The notes: a model not told the origin generated them from the letters alone. DNA of 64,000 bases from Magnetospirillum sp. 15-1 (GCF_900184795.1 NZ_FXXN01000024.1:132366-196365), one strand, 5' to 3'; numbered from the stretch's first letter, positions 50,512-60,928 are shown. Numbers and translations are program-made.

Positions 50512-52029
50512 CTATTCCGCCGCGAAGCGGGCCCGGGGCGCCGGCAGCACGATGGCCGGCCGGGGAATGTCCTTCATCAGGCCGGGGCCGTTGACCATCT
50601 CGAAGCCGCCCTGGACCACGCCGCCGACCACCTTGCGGTGCCGCGCGCTCCACAGGTAGCAGCCGATGCCGTCCTTGGCGGTTTCCCGCTGGATACGCTC
50701 GAGCACGGCGAGAAGATGCTCGTCGTCCATACGATCCTCGGGCCGGAACTCCGAAAGGTCGAGCCCGACCATGGACACCCCGATCTCGGCGGCGACCGAG
50801 GTGCGCCGGGCCGACAGACGGGTCCGCACCAAGACCTCGCGGCACAGCGTACCGGCGAAGGACACCACCGATTCCAGCTCCGGCGTGGTGGTACCGTCGG
50901 GAATATGGAAAATCTCGATGACCAGCCGGGTGTTGCGGGTCTCCTGGGTCAGGTCGGACAGGGCGAACACCACGGATGTCCGCTGGTCCGAGGCCAGCGA
51001 CAGCCAGGACAGCGGCAGGATCACCGAGGGCTGGGGCACGCCTTCCTGGGCGTTGCGGGCGGCGGCACGGATATCGCGCACCGCCGAGTTCACCACGAAG
51101 CGGTCCAGAGTCAGCGCCGTGGCGACGTCACCGTCGGGATAGGCGCGGCACCCCTCGATGGGCTCGTCGTCCTTATGGTCGCGACGCACCACGCGGGCGC
51201 CGTAGGCGGAGATGGCCTCTCCCATGGCCACCCAGGTGGGGCGCCATATGAGCGACAGGCTGGCGCCGGGCGGAATGGGGCCGACGATGCTGGGGTCGAG
51301 ATAGGCGGCCGGCCTCTTCACCCCGGTCCCCTCGATGGTTTCCCATTTCATGTCGTCGCGCCGCGCATTGTCGCCGCGATCCAGGGTCGTCCAGCCCTGG
51401 AGCGGATCGTCCTCCCCCGATGCGGTCGCCCCCGTGGCGCTGGGCAGATACGGCAGGCCGCTGGTGGAGACATAGGCCCGCGCCTCGTCCACCGCGCTGG
51501 CGATCCGGTGGGAAACGAACTCGCCGTCCTCCCCCACCGCCTCGGCGACGGGAATCTCGGCGGCCAGGGCGACGGGCCGGTCCGCCCCACCCTGCTGTTG
51601 CCCATAGAGGAAGCGGCCCAGTTCCTCGACCACGGCGATGGTGCGGCGCCGGGCGTCGTCGATGCTCAGTTCGGGAAAAGCCAGTATCCAGCAATCCTCG
51701 CCGTCGCGGCAGTAGGTGTTGCCGCGTCCGATATTACGACGCACCACCTGATCGACGATGATCGCCACCTTGTCGGCCAGACGCGGCCACTTGTCGGCTA
51801 CCGAATCGCGGTATTCGACCAGGGACACCACGTGCAGCCTGGCCTTGATGGTGGGGTCGCGGGCGAGCATCTGCTCAAGCCATTCGGCGGCGGACTCCAC
51901 CGTGGACCGTGCCGTCGGACGGGGAACCTTGCCCGGAGCGACAACGGCCGGAGCCGGCTTGTCCTCGTCCCAAAGCGTCTTCAGCGATTGCGCCAGACGC
52001 GCCCAGACGCTTCCCTTCGAGGCTGACAT
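50512..52029 (-). CDS. Protein with degenerate GGDEF-like domain, 505 aa
   Basis: A soluble protein without a firm family match. Residues about 50-155 look like a GGDEF fold lacking its signature: NTYCRDGEDCWILAFPELS lies where GGDEF would be. The C-terminal half (about 300-500; SVILPLSWLSLASDQR, LVIEIFHIPDG, VAAEIGVSMVGLDLSEF) has the strand-helix alternation of an EAL barrel without EAL residues. It may be a catalytically dead c-di-GMP receptor; this is inference. ATG 52029 follows GGGAGGG, and the longer frame upstream is discarded. Convergent with the adhesin gene, whose expression it could influence. Confidence 0.65.
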   Translation of the reverse strand: MSASKGSVWARLAQSLKTLWDEDKPAPAVVAPGKVPRPTARSTVESAAEWLEQMLARDPTIKARLHVVSLVEYRDSVADKWPRLADKVAIIVDQVVRRNIGRGNTYCRDGEDCWILAFPELSIDDARRRTIAVVEELGRFLYGQQQGGADRPVALAAEIPVAEAVGEDGEFVSHRIASAVDEARAYVSTSGLPYLPSATGATASGEDDPLQGWTTLDRGDNARRDDMKWETIEGTGVKRPAAYLDPSIVGPIPPGASLSLIWRPTWVAMGEAISAYGARVVRRDHKDDEPIEGCRAYPDGDVATALTLDRFVVNSAVRDIRAAARNAQEGVPQPSVILPLSWLSLASDQRTSVVFALSDLTQETRNTRLVIEIFHIPDGTTTPELESVVSFAGTLCREVLVRTRLSARRTSVAAEIGVSMVGLDLSEFRPEDRMDDEHLLAVLERIQRETAKDGIGCYLWSARHRKVVGGVVQGGFEMVNGPGLMKDIPRPAIVLPAPRARFAAE

Positions 52030-52389
52030 TCTGCCCTCCCGCCTCAGGTCCACTCCCCATAAAATATATCGGAAATTACTTATGATACCAAGAAACAAAC
52101 TATGGCGATGATTTTCGACATATTTATCAAATGCTGTAATAGGCGGAAAAATTTTAGGTGTTGTCTGCAGCGAATACCAGACAAGCCGCTGCAACATGGA
52201 TATTTGCATATACACAGAATCACATGAGCGGTACCCCAATCCCGGAGAGCCGGACGAGAAGGCCGACCGTCCAATTTGGTGTGACATCCCGATCAACCAT
52301 GGCGTAATCTGAACATGCATGGGGATTGCACATTAAAGCTATTCTGATCACCATGTGCATTCCCGCACCGGAAAACTCACGGAGAAATC

Positions 52390-52596
52390 ATGCGATACCT
52401 CCCCTACGTCCTGGTGGCCTTCATGGCCGCCCCCATCGTCCTTTGGATGCTGATCAGCAAGTTCATGGTCCAGGGAACCTCCAACGATTTCTCGGCGGGA
52501 GACCTGTGGGTTCTGGGAAGCCTTGGGGTGTTTGTCGTCGTGGCGTTCATTCTCCTATCCACATGGCTGGATAAGGCTATTACCAAGACGAAGTAG
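52390..52596 (+). CDS. Small two-helix membrane protein, 68 aa
   Basis: A short hydrophobic protein with two membrane helices (VLVAFMAAPIVLWMLIS and VLGSLGVFVVVAFILLS) joined by a polar loop, and a lysine-rich C-terminus. GGAGAA precedes the ATG. Not recognised; possibly a subunit or regulator of a membrane complex. It stands alone between divergent and convergent neighbours. Confidence 0.6.
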   Translation: MRYLPYVLVAFMAAPIVLWMLISKFMVQGTSNDFSAGDLWVLGSLGVFVVVAFILLSTWLDKAITKTK

Positions 52597-52649
52597 ACAC
52601 GGGGGACAAAGGGTAAGGAGCGAGAGCCCCAGGCTCCCGCCGCCCGGCC

Positions 52650-53630
52650 TCACAGGCCGTGGTAGCCCTTATACCACTCGATGAAGCGGGGGACGCCGAC
52701 CGAGATGGGGGTGGTCGGCGCGAAGCCCACGTCGCGCTGAATGGCCGAGATGTCGGCGTAGGTTTCCTTCACGTCGCCCGGCTGCATGGGCTGGAAGTCG
52801 CAGGTTGCCTTGCGCCCCAGCGAGCTTTCCACCAGCCCGATGAAGTCCATCAGCCGCTCGGAATTGTTGTTGCCGATATTGTAGAGGCGATAGGGCGGCG
52901 TCTTGCCGTCGTCGGCCGGCGGATTGTCGAGAACCCCCACCACGCCCGAGACGATGTCGTCGATATAGGTGAAGTCGCGGCGCATGTCGCCGTTGTTGAA
53001 CACCTTGATGGGCTGGCCCGCGATGATGGCGTCGGCGAACAGGTAGGCGGCCATGTCGGGGCGCCCCCAGGGTCCATAGACGGTAAAGAAGCGGAGTCCC
53101 GTGGTGGGAATGCGGAACAGATGGCTGTAGGAATGGCTCATCAGCTCGCCGGCCCGCTTGGAGGCGGCGTACAGCGAGATGGGCGTGTCCACCCGATCCT
53201 CGACCGAGAACGGCAACTTGGTGTTGGCGCCGTAGACCGAGGACGAGCTGGCATAGACGAAATGGCGGCACTTGGGATTGGCCCGCGCCATCTCCAGCAT
53301 CACCAGATGGCCTTCGATATTGGAGTGGGTGTAGTCGAAGGGAGCGGTGAGCGAATGACGCACCCCGGCCTGGGCGGCCAGATTGATGTAGGAGGTCACC
53401 CCGGGATAGGCCTTGGCCACCTCGGCCATGGCGACCCGGTCGGCGATATCGGCCTGGACGAAGGAAAAACCGTCATGCCGGCGCAACTGGTCCAGCCGGG
53501 CCTGCTTCAGCCTGACGTCGTAATAGGGGCTGAAGCAATCGACGCCGAGCACCCGCTCGCCCCGCGCCAGAAGGCGCAGCGAGGTATGGTAGCCGATGAA
53601 GCCGGCAGCGCCGGTAACGAGAATGGTCAT
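52650..53630 (-). CDS. NAD-dependent epimerase, UDP-glucuronate 4-epimerase-like
   Basis: A 326-residue extended short-chain dehydrogenase. The NAD motif is VTGAAGFIGYHTSLRLL, the catalytic serines and YxxxK are in YASSSSVYG and SLYAASKRAGE, and RFFTVYGPWGRPDMAA is the substrate loop characteristic of UDP-glucuronate 4-epimerases. It would make UDP-galacturonate for lipopolysaccharide or capsule. Full length for the family. Ends 53 bases from the small membrane protein, convergent. Confidence 0.92.
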   Translation of the reverse strand: MTILVTGAAGFIGYHTSLRLLARGERVLGVDCFSPYYDVRLKQARLDQLRRHDGFSFVQADIADRVAMAEVAKAYPGVTSYINLAAQAGVRHSLTAPFDYTHSNIEGHLVMLEMARANPKCRHFVYASSSSVYGANTKLPFSVEDRVDTPISLYAASKRAGELMSHSYSHLFRIPTTGLRFFTVYGPWGRPDMAAYLFADAIIAGQPIKVFNNGDMRRDFTYIDDIVSGVVGVLDNPPADDGKTPPYRLYNIGNNNSERLMDFIGLVESSLGRKATCDFQPMQPGDVKETYADISAIQRDVGFAPTTPISVGVPRFIEWYKGYHGL

Positions 53631-53829
53631 CCTGGGACCCCTTCAGACGCAGGCGCTTTCATATAGCTTGATCGGGAACAGAAATCATCCCCCGCATTTC
53701 GTCATCCGGCGGTAATTTCCTTGCTGCGCCACGGGTCGCCCATTGCGTTCATTGCTATTTTTCCCGTCGCCCTTCCCACCGTCGGGCTCCGCCACCACCT
53801 TCAGGACATGAGGTAGCGGAGAGGCCGCC

Positions 53830-56800
53830 ATGACCGTCGCCACCACCGTCACCCTGGACGACAAGTATGTCCAGGACCACGGCCGCATCTATCTGTCGGG
53901 CATCCAGGCGCTGGTCAAGCTGCCCATGCTGCAGCACCTGCGGGACCGGGCCGCCGGCCTGAACACCGGCGGTTTCGTTTCCGGCTATCGCGGCTCTCCG
54001 CTGGGCGGGCTGGACAAGGAATTGTGGCGGGCGGCGGCCCATCTGGAACGCCATGCCGTGCGCTTCCAACCCGGCCTCAACGAGGATCTGGCCGCCACCG
54101 CCATCTGGGGAACGCAGCAGATCGGCCTGTTCCAAGGCCCCACCCATGACGGCGTCTTCGCCATGTGGTACGGCAAGGGGCCGGGACTGGACCGCAGCGT
54201 CGACGTGTTCAAGCACGCCAATTCCGCCGGCAGCGCCGCCCATGGCGGAGTGCTGGTGCTGGCCGGCGACGATCACGGCGCCAAGTCCTCGACCCTGGCG
54301 CATCAGAGCGAGCAGGTCTTCATGGCGGCGCAGATGCCGGTCCTCAATCCCGCCGGAGTGCAGGAGATACTGGATTTCGGCCTGTTCGGCTGGGCGCTGT
54401 CGCGCTTCTCCGGCCTGTGGGTGGGCATGAAGGCCATCTCGGAGACGGTGGAAAGCTCGGCCTCGGTGACCGTCGATCCCTGGCGCCAGGTTTTCGTGGC
54501 GCCCAAGGATTTCAAGATGCCGCCCGGCGGCCTCAATATCCGCTGGCCCGACAAGTTCCTGGAGCAGGAACACCGCCTGATGGCCCACCGTATCCCGGCG
54601 GCGCTGGCCTTCGCCAAGGCCAACCGCATCGATCGAACCGTCATCGACTCCCCCGTACCCCGCTTCGGCATCGTCACCACCGGCAAGTCCCATCTTGACG
54701 TCATGCAGGCCCTGGCCGACCTGGGGATCGACGAGCGCCACGCCGCCGAGATCGGCATCCGCCTCTACAAGGTCGGCATGAGCTGGCCCTTGGAGCCCAG
54801 CGGCATCCGCGCCTTCGCCGAGGGGCTGGAAGAGATTCTGGTGGTCGAGGAAAAGCGCTCGGTCATTGAGGAGCAGCTCAAGGCCCAGCTCTACAATTGG
54901 CGCGAAGACGTCCGCCCCCGCGTCATCGGCGAGCACGACGAGAGCGGCGCCTGGGTGCTGCCGCCCTATGGCGAGCTGACGCCGGCCATGATCGCCCGCG
55001 TCATCGCGGCGCGTATCGGCCGCTTCTACACCTCGCTCAGGGTCAAGGAGCGCCTCGACTTCCTGGCCGACAAGGAACGGCGCCTCGCCACCATTCCCCA
55101 GGGCTTTTCCCGCATCCCCTATTTCTGCGCCGGCTGTCCCCACAACACCTCCACCAACATCCCTGAGGGCAGCCAGGCCATGGCCGGCATCGGCTGCCAC
55201 TTCATGGCCACCTGGATGGACCGCGAGACCCTGACCTACACCCATATGGGCGGCGAGGGCGCCACCTGGATCGGTCAGGCGCCGTTCACCTCGCGCCGGC
55301 ATATGTTCCAGAATCTGGGCGACGGCACCTATACCCACTCGGGCTCGCTGGCCATCCGCGCCGCCCTGGCCGCCAAGTCGAACATCACCTACAAGATCCT
55401 CTACAACGACGCCGTGGCCATGACCGGCGGCCAGCCCGCCGAATCCGGCTTCTCGGTGGCCGCCATGGCCGCCCAGGTGCGGGCCGAGGGAGTGAACCGC
55501 ATCGCCGTGGTCTCCGACGACCCCGGCAAGTACCCGTCCGGCCGCTTCCCCCTGGGGACCACCATCCATCACCGCGACGACCTCGATTCCCTGCAGCGGA
55601 ACTTGCGCGAGGAATCAGGCGTCAGCGTGCTGATCTACGACCAGACCTGCGCCGCCGAGAAGCGCCGCCGCAGAAAGCGCGGCCTGATGCCCGACCCGGA
55701 CGAGCGCATCTTCATCAACGAGAAGGTCTGCGAGGGCTGCGGCGATTGCGGCGTCAAGTCCAACTGCGTGGCGGTGATCCCCGTCGAGACCGAATGGGGC
55801 CGCAAGCGCGCCATCGACCAGTCGTCGTGCAACAAGGATTTCTCCTGCGTCAAAGGCTTCTGTCCCAGCTTCGTCTCGGTCAGGGGCGCCCATATCCGCC
55901 GGCTGAAGGGCCGGGGCGAGGCCGACACCGCCGCCCTGCCGCTGCCCGTCCTGCCGGGCGCCGCCGAGCCCTACGGCATCATCGTCACCGGCATCGGCGG
56001 GACCGGGGTGGTGACGGTGGCCGAGGTGCTGGGCATGGCCGCCCATCTGGAGGGCAAGGGCGTCACCTCGCTGGACCAGACCGGACTGGCCCAGAAGAAC
56101 GGCGCGGTGATGAGCCATGTGCGCATCTGCGACGATCCCGCCCGCCTGCACGCCGTGCGCATCGCCGCCGGTCAGGCGCGGCTGCTGCTGGCCTGCGACA
56201 TGGTGGTGGCCGCCGGCTTCGATACCCTGGCCAAGCTGAAGCCCGGCGCGTCCTTCGCCGTGGTCAACCGCCACGAATCCATGCCGGCCACCTTCACCCA
56301 CGCCCCCGACCTGGACTTCCCGGCCCACGGCATGGAGGACACCATCCGCGATCAGGTGGGCGGCAACGCCGAATTCATCGAGGCGACGCGGCTGGCCACC
56401 ACCCTGCTGGGCGACGCCCTGGCCACCAATATGTTCCTGGTGGGCTATGCCTGGCAGAAGGGCCGCATTCCGCTCGCCGAGGCCTCCATCCTGCGGGCCG
56501 TCGAGTTGAACGGCGCCATGGTCGATTTCAACGTCCAGGCCTTCCGCTGGGGCCGCCTCGCCGCCCATGATCCGTCCCAGGTGGAGCGCATCGCCGCGCC
56601 GCCGGTGGGCGGCAACGACCATCGCCGCCTGTCGGAAAGCCTGGATGAATTGATCGAGCGCCGCGTGATCCACCTCGCCGGCTACCAGAACACCGCCTGG
56701 GCATCCCGCTACCGCGCCCTGGTGGACCGGGTCAGGGCGGCCGAGAACGCCGCCCTGCCCGGCACGGAGGATCTCACCGAGGCGGTGGCCCGCTCCCTGG

Positions 56801-57273
56801 CCAAGCTGATGAGCTACAAGGACGAGTACGAGGTGGCGCGGCTTTATTCCGATCCGGCCTTCGTCTCCTCGCTGAAGGAGCAGTTCGAGGATTGGAAACG
56901 CCTGGAAATCCATCTGGCGCCGCCCTTCATGGGGGCGGAAAAGCGCCGCTTCGGGCCGTGGGTGCTGCGCCTGATGCCGGTTCTCGCCCGCCTCAAGGGC
57001 CTGCGCGGCACCGCGTTCGACCCGTTCGGCCGTACCCTTGAGCGCAAATTGGAACGCCGGCTGATCGCCGAGTTCGAAGCCGCCATCGAAACCATCCTGG
57101 CCCGCCTGTCCCCCGACAATCACGCCCTGGCGGTGGAGATCGCCTCGGCGCCCCGGCGCATCCGGGGCTTCGGCCATATCAAGCTGAAGGCCGCCGCCGA
57201 GGTCCGGGCCGAGATGGCGGAGATGCTGCGGCGCCTGGATACTCCGGAAGGCGGAAGGCGGGCCGCCGAGTAG
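53830..57273 (+). CDS. Indolepyruvate ferredoxin oxidoreductase, fused subunits
   Basis: A 1147-residue 2-oxoacid:ferredoxin oxidoreductase in which all catalytic parts are fused. It oxidatively decarboxylates aryl pyruvates to acyl-CoA with thiamine diphosphate and ferredoxin. The N-terminal pyrimidine-binding part begins GFVSGYRGSPLGGLD; the TPP-binding core includes IGCHFMATWMDR and GGEGATWIGQAPF. An iron-sulfur segment has CEGCGDCGVKSNC and a later C-x5-C-x4-C set (about residue 634-680). The gamma-type domain GIIVTGIGGTGVVTVAEVLG begins near 716, followed by a C-terminal DUF6537-like region. GGAGAG precedes the start. Divergent from the epimerase. Confidence 0.95.
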   Translation: MTVATTVTLDDKYVQDHGRIYLSGIQALVKLPMLQHLRDRAAGLNTGGFVSGYRGSPLGGLDKELWRAAAHLERHAVRFQPGLNEDLAATAIWGTQQIGLFQGPTHDGVFAMWYGKGPGLDRSVDVFKHANSAGSAAHGGVLVLAGDDHGAKSSTLAHQSEQVFMAAQMPVLNPAGVQEILDFGLFGWALSRFSGLWVGMKAISETVESSASVTVDPWRQVFVAPKDFKMPPGGLNIRWPDKFLEQEHRLMAHRIPAALAFAKANRIDRTVIDSPVPRFGIVTTGKSHLDVMQALADLGIDERHAAEIGIRLYKVGMSWPLEPSGIRAFAEGLEEILVVEEKRSVIEEQLKAQLYNWREDVRPRVIGEHDESGAWVLPPYGELTPAMIARVIAARIGRFYTSLRVKERLDFLADKERRLATIPQGFSRIPYFCAGCPHNTSTNIPEGSQAMAGIGCHFMATWMDRETLTYTHMGGEGATWIGQAPFTSRRHMFQNLGDGTYTHSGSLAIRAALAAKSNITYKILYNDAVAMTGGQPAESGFSVAAMAAQVRAEGVNRIAVVSDDPGKYPSGRFPLGTTIHHRDDLDSLQRNLREESGVSVLIYDQTCAAEKRRRRKRGLMPDPDERIFINEKVCEGCGDCGVKSNCVAVIPVETEWGRKRAIDQSSCNKDFSCVKGFCPSFVSVRGAHIRRLKGRGEADTAALPLPVLPGAAEPYGIIVTGIGGTGVVTVAEVLGMAAHLEGKGVTSLDQTGLAQKNGAVMSHVRICDDPARLHAVRIAAGQARLLLACDMVVAAGFDTLAKLKPGASFAVVNRHESMPATFTHAPDLDFPAHGMEDTIRDQVGGNAEFIEATRLATTLLGDALATNMFLVGYAWQKGRIPLAEASILRAVELNGAMVDFNVQAFRWGRLAAHDPSQVERIAAPPVGGNDHRRLSESLDELIERRVIHLAGYQNTAWASRYRALVDRVRAAENAALPGTEDLTEAVARSLAKLMSYKDEYEVARLYSDPAFVSSLKEQFEDWKRLEIHLAPPFMGAEKRRFGPWVLRLMPVLARLKGLRGTAFDPFGRTLERKLERRLIAEFEAAIETILARLSPDNHALAVEIASAPRRIRGFGHIKLKAAAEVRAEMAEMLRRLDTPEGGRRAAE

Positions 57274-57316
57274 GTTTGCCCTTGATTCGCGTCGGCGGGC
57301 GGGTTTGACTTGCCCC

Positions 57317-60300
57317 ATGAGCGAAATCGAAGACCTCGATCTGGAATTCGCCGACATCTCCGAGCACGCGGCGATCATCGAGACGCTGTGGCAAGAGGCC
57401 ATTGTTGCCCGCCGCTATGGCGATACCGAACCGGCCCTGGACGCCTATCGCCGCATCATCGATCTCGATCCCAGCCATTCCGAGGCCCGGCTGGCCGCCG
57501 CCGAAACCTGTCGGCTGGCGGGAAAGCCGCGCGACGCGCTGCGCTTCTGCCTGGACCTGCTGGAGATGGATCGCCAGCACGTGGGCTGCCGCCTGGAGCT
57601 GGCCGAGGCCCTGCGCCAGCTCCGCCAGCCCGACGAAGCCCACGCCATCATCGACATCTTGCTGATGGAGCGTCCCGATTCCGTCCATGTGTGGTGCGGC
57701 CTGTCCCGCCTGCTGGCCGATGAGGAACGCCTGCCCGGTGCCGAGGCCACCCTGCGCCGGGCGCTGAGACTGCATCCGGGGTACGGCCCCGCCTGGGCGG
57801 CGCTGGGCCGGGTGCTGGCCCGAAGGGGCGAGGGCGAAGCCGCGCTCGACGCCTTTCACGCCGCCATCATCCTCGATCCCGAGCAACCGGCCCACCGGGT
57901 GGGACTGGCCGAGACGCTGATCGATCAGGGGCGGGTCGACGAGGCCGCCGAGCACATGGATCGCGCCCTGGCCCTCGACGACGAGGATGCGGCGGCCCAC
58001 ATGGCCCGCGCCCGCCTGCTGATGCTGAACGGCCGCCTCGCCGAGTCCTGGGAGGACGCCCAATGGCGCCACCGCCTGCCCGGCGCCGCCCGTCCCCATT
58101 TCCCCGGCGCCCCGTGGGAGGGCCAGGACCTGGAGGGGACCCACCTCCTGCTGCACGCCGAGTCCGGCCTGTCCGAAACCTTGATGATGGCGCGCTTCAT
58201 TCCCGTCCTCGCCGAGCGCTGCGCCCACATCACCCTGGTGGTCCAGCCGGAATTGGCGCCGTTGCTGGAGACGTTGCCCGGCGTGGCGCGGGTCCTGCCC
58301 CTGGACCTGCCGCTGCCCGACGGCTTCATCGCCGATTACGCCGCGTCACTGGACGACCTGCCGGGACTGCTGGAGGTGGGGATACTTTCCATTCCCGCCG
58401 CCCCCTATCTGGCGCCGCCGCCCCACCGCATCCGCCGTATCCGGGTACCGGCCGCCACCCAGCTCAAGGTCGGCATCGCCTGGGCCGGAGACCGCCCGGA
58501 GGATTGCATCGCCTTCGCCCGGATCCTGGACCTGACGACGGTGCCCGGCACCTTGCTGTTCTCGCTGCAAACCGGACCGAAAGCCGCCGAGGCCCGCCTG
58601 CGGGCCGATCCCGGCCTGATCACCGACCTGTCGCCCACCGTCTCGGATTTCGCCGATCTGGCCGGCCGCATCGCCGAGATGGACATGGTGGTCGCCACCG
58701 ATGGTCCCGTCGCCCATCTGGCCGCCGCCATGGGCAAGCCGGTCCTGTTGCTGCTGCCCCATACCGCCCACGAGCGCTGGATGCGCCGCCGCGACGACTC
58801 TCCCTGGTATCCCGAGATGTTCCTGCTGCGCCAGCCGGCGCCGGGCCGGTGGGAAGCACCGCTGGCCGAGGTGCGGCGGCGCATGGAGATGCTGGCCCAG
58901 CTGACGGCCGAACGGTACGAGCAGCAGCGCCGGCGCGCCATGGGCGGCGACGCGGCCATGCAGGCCTTCCTGGCCGCCCACCTCGCCCCCGGCGACCTGC
59001 TGGTGGATGTGGGGGCGGGCAGCGGGCGGCATCTGTTCGAGGCGCAGGAGCAATGCGGCCACCAGTTGCTGGTCATCGCCCTGGAGCCCTCACCGGGAGA
59101 GGCCGCCATGCTGCGCGACAGCATCGCCATCGCCGGCCTGGAGGAGCAGGTGGAGGTGATCGCCGCCGCCGCCGGGGCCGAATCCGGTCATGTGCTCGCG
59201 TCCCGCCAGATGCGGGGCGGTGCCCGCGTCTTCGCCCTGCCCGACTGGGTCCCGACGGCCACGCCCCTGGTGCCGCTCGGCAGGCTGCTGGACGAGCGGC
59301 CACAGCTGGCCGAGTGCCGTGTGGTGGTGCGGGTGGACCAGCCGGGATGGGAGGACGGCATCGTCGCCGGGCTGGCCGGACGGGCCGCCATCGTCACCCT
59401 CGAGCACCGCGAAGGCTCGGCGGCGGCGGACCGCTTGGCCGAAGCGGGTTACAGCCTGTGGCGCTTCGCCGAGGACGTGGCCTGCGGGGCGCCGGTTCCC
59501 TTCGACGGCCGGCCGGGACCGGTGCTGGCCCTGGCGCCGGGGATCGCTCCCGCCGCCCATTACGGTCCCCCCAGCCTTCCGCCCTCGTCCGAGCAGATCG
59601 GGGCCGAGGCCGAACGGGCCGTCCACATGGCCCAGCCCGGCCCCGCCCTGCAGGCGGCCGGGCAGGTCACCGAGGCGGCCCGTCTGTACGGGCAGGCCCT
59701 GGCCATCGATCCCTTCTGTCCCATGGCCAACGCCAATCTGGCGGTGCTGCAGCACATGGCGGGCAAGCCCGGCGCCGCCATCGCCAGCTTCACCCGGTCG
59801 GTGGAAATCTCCCGCCATCCGGCGGTCATGAGCAATCTGGCCGGCGTGCTGCGTCTGGCGGGACGGCTGGACGAGGCGGATGCCCTGCTGAGCGAAATCC
59901 TGGCGGCCGACAGCGACAACGCCGAGCTGCTGCACGACCTCGCCCTGCTGCGCCGCGATCAGGGTCGCCTGGGCGACGCCGAGGCGCTGATGCGTCGGGT
60001 CCGCGCCCTGACACCGGATCACCCCGGATATGACTGGGCCTTGGCCCAGATCCTGCTGGGCGCCGGTAATCTGGCCGAAGGACTGCCCCTGCTGGCCCGC
60101 CGCCCGGCACCACCCAGCCGGGCCCCGGAACTACCGGAATGGGATGGCGGCGACGTGGTCGCCACTCCGTTGCTGGTCGAGGTGACCGGGGATTTGGCCG
60201 ATTCCGTCCTGCTGGCCCGCTTCCTGCCCTTGCTGGCCGGAAAGGGGGCGCTGGTCACCCTGGCGTGTCCCGACGAACTGGCGGCGCTCCTGGCCGATCT

Positions 60301-60928
60301 GCCCGGTATCGAGCAGGTGGCGGGCGAGGACGATCCCCTGCCGCCCTGCCGGATGCGCACCAGCCTCGCCGCCCTGCCCGGCTTGCTGGGCGTGGCCGAT
60401 GCCGCCCGTCCCTCGGGCTCGGGCGGCTATCTGGTGGCCGGGCGCGGGCGCCGTTCCATGCGCGACACCCGCCTGCGGGTGGGATTGACCTGGGGCGGCC
60501 GAAGGGGCGAGGCCGGCTGCCCGCTGGGCGACATGCTGGTCCTGGGGATCGATCCGGCTTTCTCCCTGCTGGCACTGGCCGACGAGGTCCATCTCGAGCG
60601 CATCGAGGCGGAAGGTGCCGACGCCCTGGTCGAGCGCCCCATTCCCCAGCCCGCCGATCTGGCCGAGATGGCGGCGCTGATTTCCGGGGTGGACGTGGTA
60701 GTGGGCAGCGACACCGTCCAGCTTCACCTGGCGGCCGCCCTGGGCAAACCGGTGATGGCCCTGCTGCCCCACGGCTTCGACTGGCGCTGGCCCGAGGGGC
60801 GCGAGGACAGCCCCTGGTATGCCTCGGTGCGGGTGTTCCGGCCCGACCCGGCCGGCGGCTGGCGGGTTCCGCTTCGCCGGGTGGCCCAGGCGCTGGCCAT
60901 CATGGCCGAGCGCAAGGCGCATCTATAG
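57317..60928 (+). CDS. TPR / glycosyltransferase-9-like / FkbM-like fusion protein
   Basis: A 1203-residue protein built as two copies of one plan. Residues about 15-240 are TPR repeats (ALDAYRRIIDLDPSHSEARL), then a heptosyltransferase-like Rossmann pair (about 265-530; VGIAWAGDRPEDC, MVVATDGPVAHLAAAMGKPV), then an FkbM-type methyltransferase segment (LLVDVGAGSGRHLFEAQEQ, about 560-735), a second TPR block (about 770-930) and a second heptosyltransferase-like domain (VGLTWGGRRGEAGC, VVGSDTVQLHLAAALGKPV). It probably modifies surface glycans or glycoproteins; whether the transferase domains are active is unknown. ATG 57317 is used. Its stop overlaps spoVR tail to tail. Confidence 0.82.
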   Translation: MSEIEDLDLEFADISEHAAIIETLWQEAIVARRYGDTEPALDAYRRIIDLDPSHSEARLAAAETCRLAGKPRDALRFCLDLLEMDRQHVGCRLELAEALRQLRQPDEAHAIIDILLMERPDSVHVWCGLSRLLADEERLPGAEATLRRALRLHPGYGPAWAALGRVLARRGEGEAALDAFHAAIILDPEQPAHRVGLAETLIDQGRVDEAAEHMDRALALDDEDAAAHMARARLLMLNGRLAESWEDAQWRHRLPGAARPHFPGAPWEGQDLEGTHLLLHAESGLSETLMMARFIPVLAERCAHITLVVQPELAPLLETLPGVARVLPLDLPLPDGFIADYAASLDDLPGLLEVGILSIPAAPYLAPPPHRIRRIRVPAATQLKVGIAWAGDRPEDCIAFARILDLTTVPGTLLFSLQTGPKAAEARLRADPGLITDLSPTVSDFADLAGRIAEMDMVVATDGPVAHLAAAMGKPVLLLLPHTAHERWMRRRDDSPWYPEMFLLRQPAPGRWEAPLAEVRRRMEMLAQLTAERYEQQRRRAMGGDAAMQAFLAAHLAPGDLLVDVGAGSGRHLFEAQEQCGHQLLVIALEPSPGEAAMLRDSIAIAGLEEQVEVIAAAAGAESGHVLASRQMRGGARVFALPDWVPTATPLVPLGRLLDERPQLAECRVVVRVDQPGWEDGIVAGLAGRAAIVTLEHREGSAAADRLAEAGYSLWRFAEDVACGAPVPFDGRPGPVLALAPGIAPAAHYGPPSLPPSSEQIGAEAERAVHMAQPGPALQAAGQVTEAARLYGQALAIDPFCPMANANLAVLQHMAGKPGAAIASFTRSVEISRHPAVMSNLAGVLRLAGRLDEADALLSEILAADSDNAELLHDLALLRRDQGRLGDAEALMRRVRALTPDHPGYDWALAQILLGAGNLAEGLPLLARRPAPPSRAPELPEWDGGDVVATPLLVEVTGDLADSVLLARFLPLLAGKGALVTLACPDELAALLADLPGIEQVAGEDDPLPPCRMRTSLAALPGLLGVADAARPSGSGGYLVAGRGRRSMRDTRLRVGLTWGGRRGEAGCPLGDMLVLGIDPAFSLLALADEVHLERIEAEGADALVERPIPQPADLAEMAALISGVDVVVGSDTVQLHLAAALGKPVMALLPHGFDWRWPEGREDSPWYASVRVFRPDPAGGWRVPLRRVAQALAIMAERKAHL

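Noticed and set aside
53755-55572. 605-residue minus-strand frame opposite the indolepyruvate oxidoreductase
   Set aside because: Shadow of an unmistakable enzyme gene; composition is Gly/His/Asp-rich without domains.
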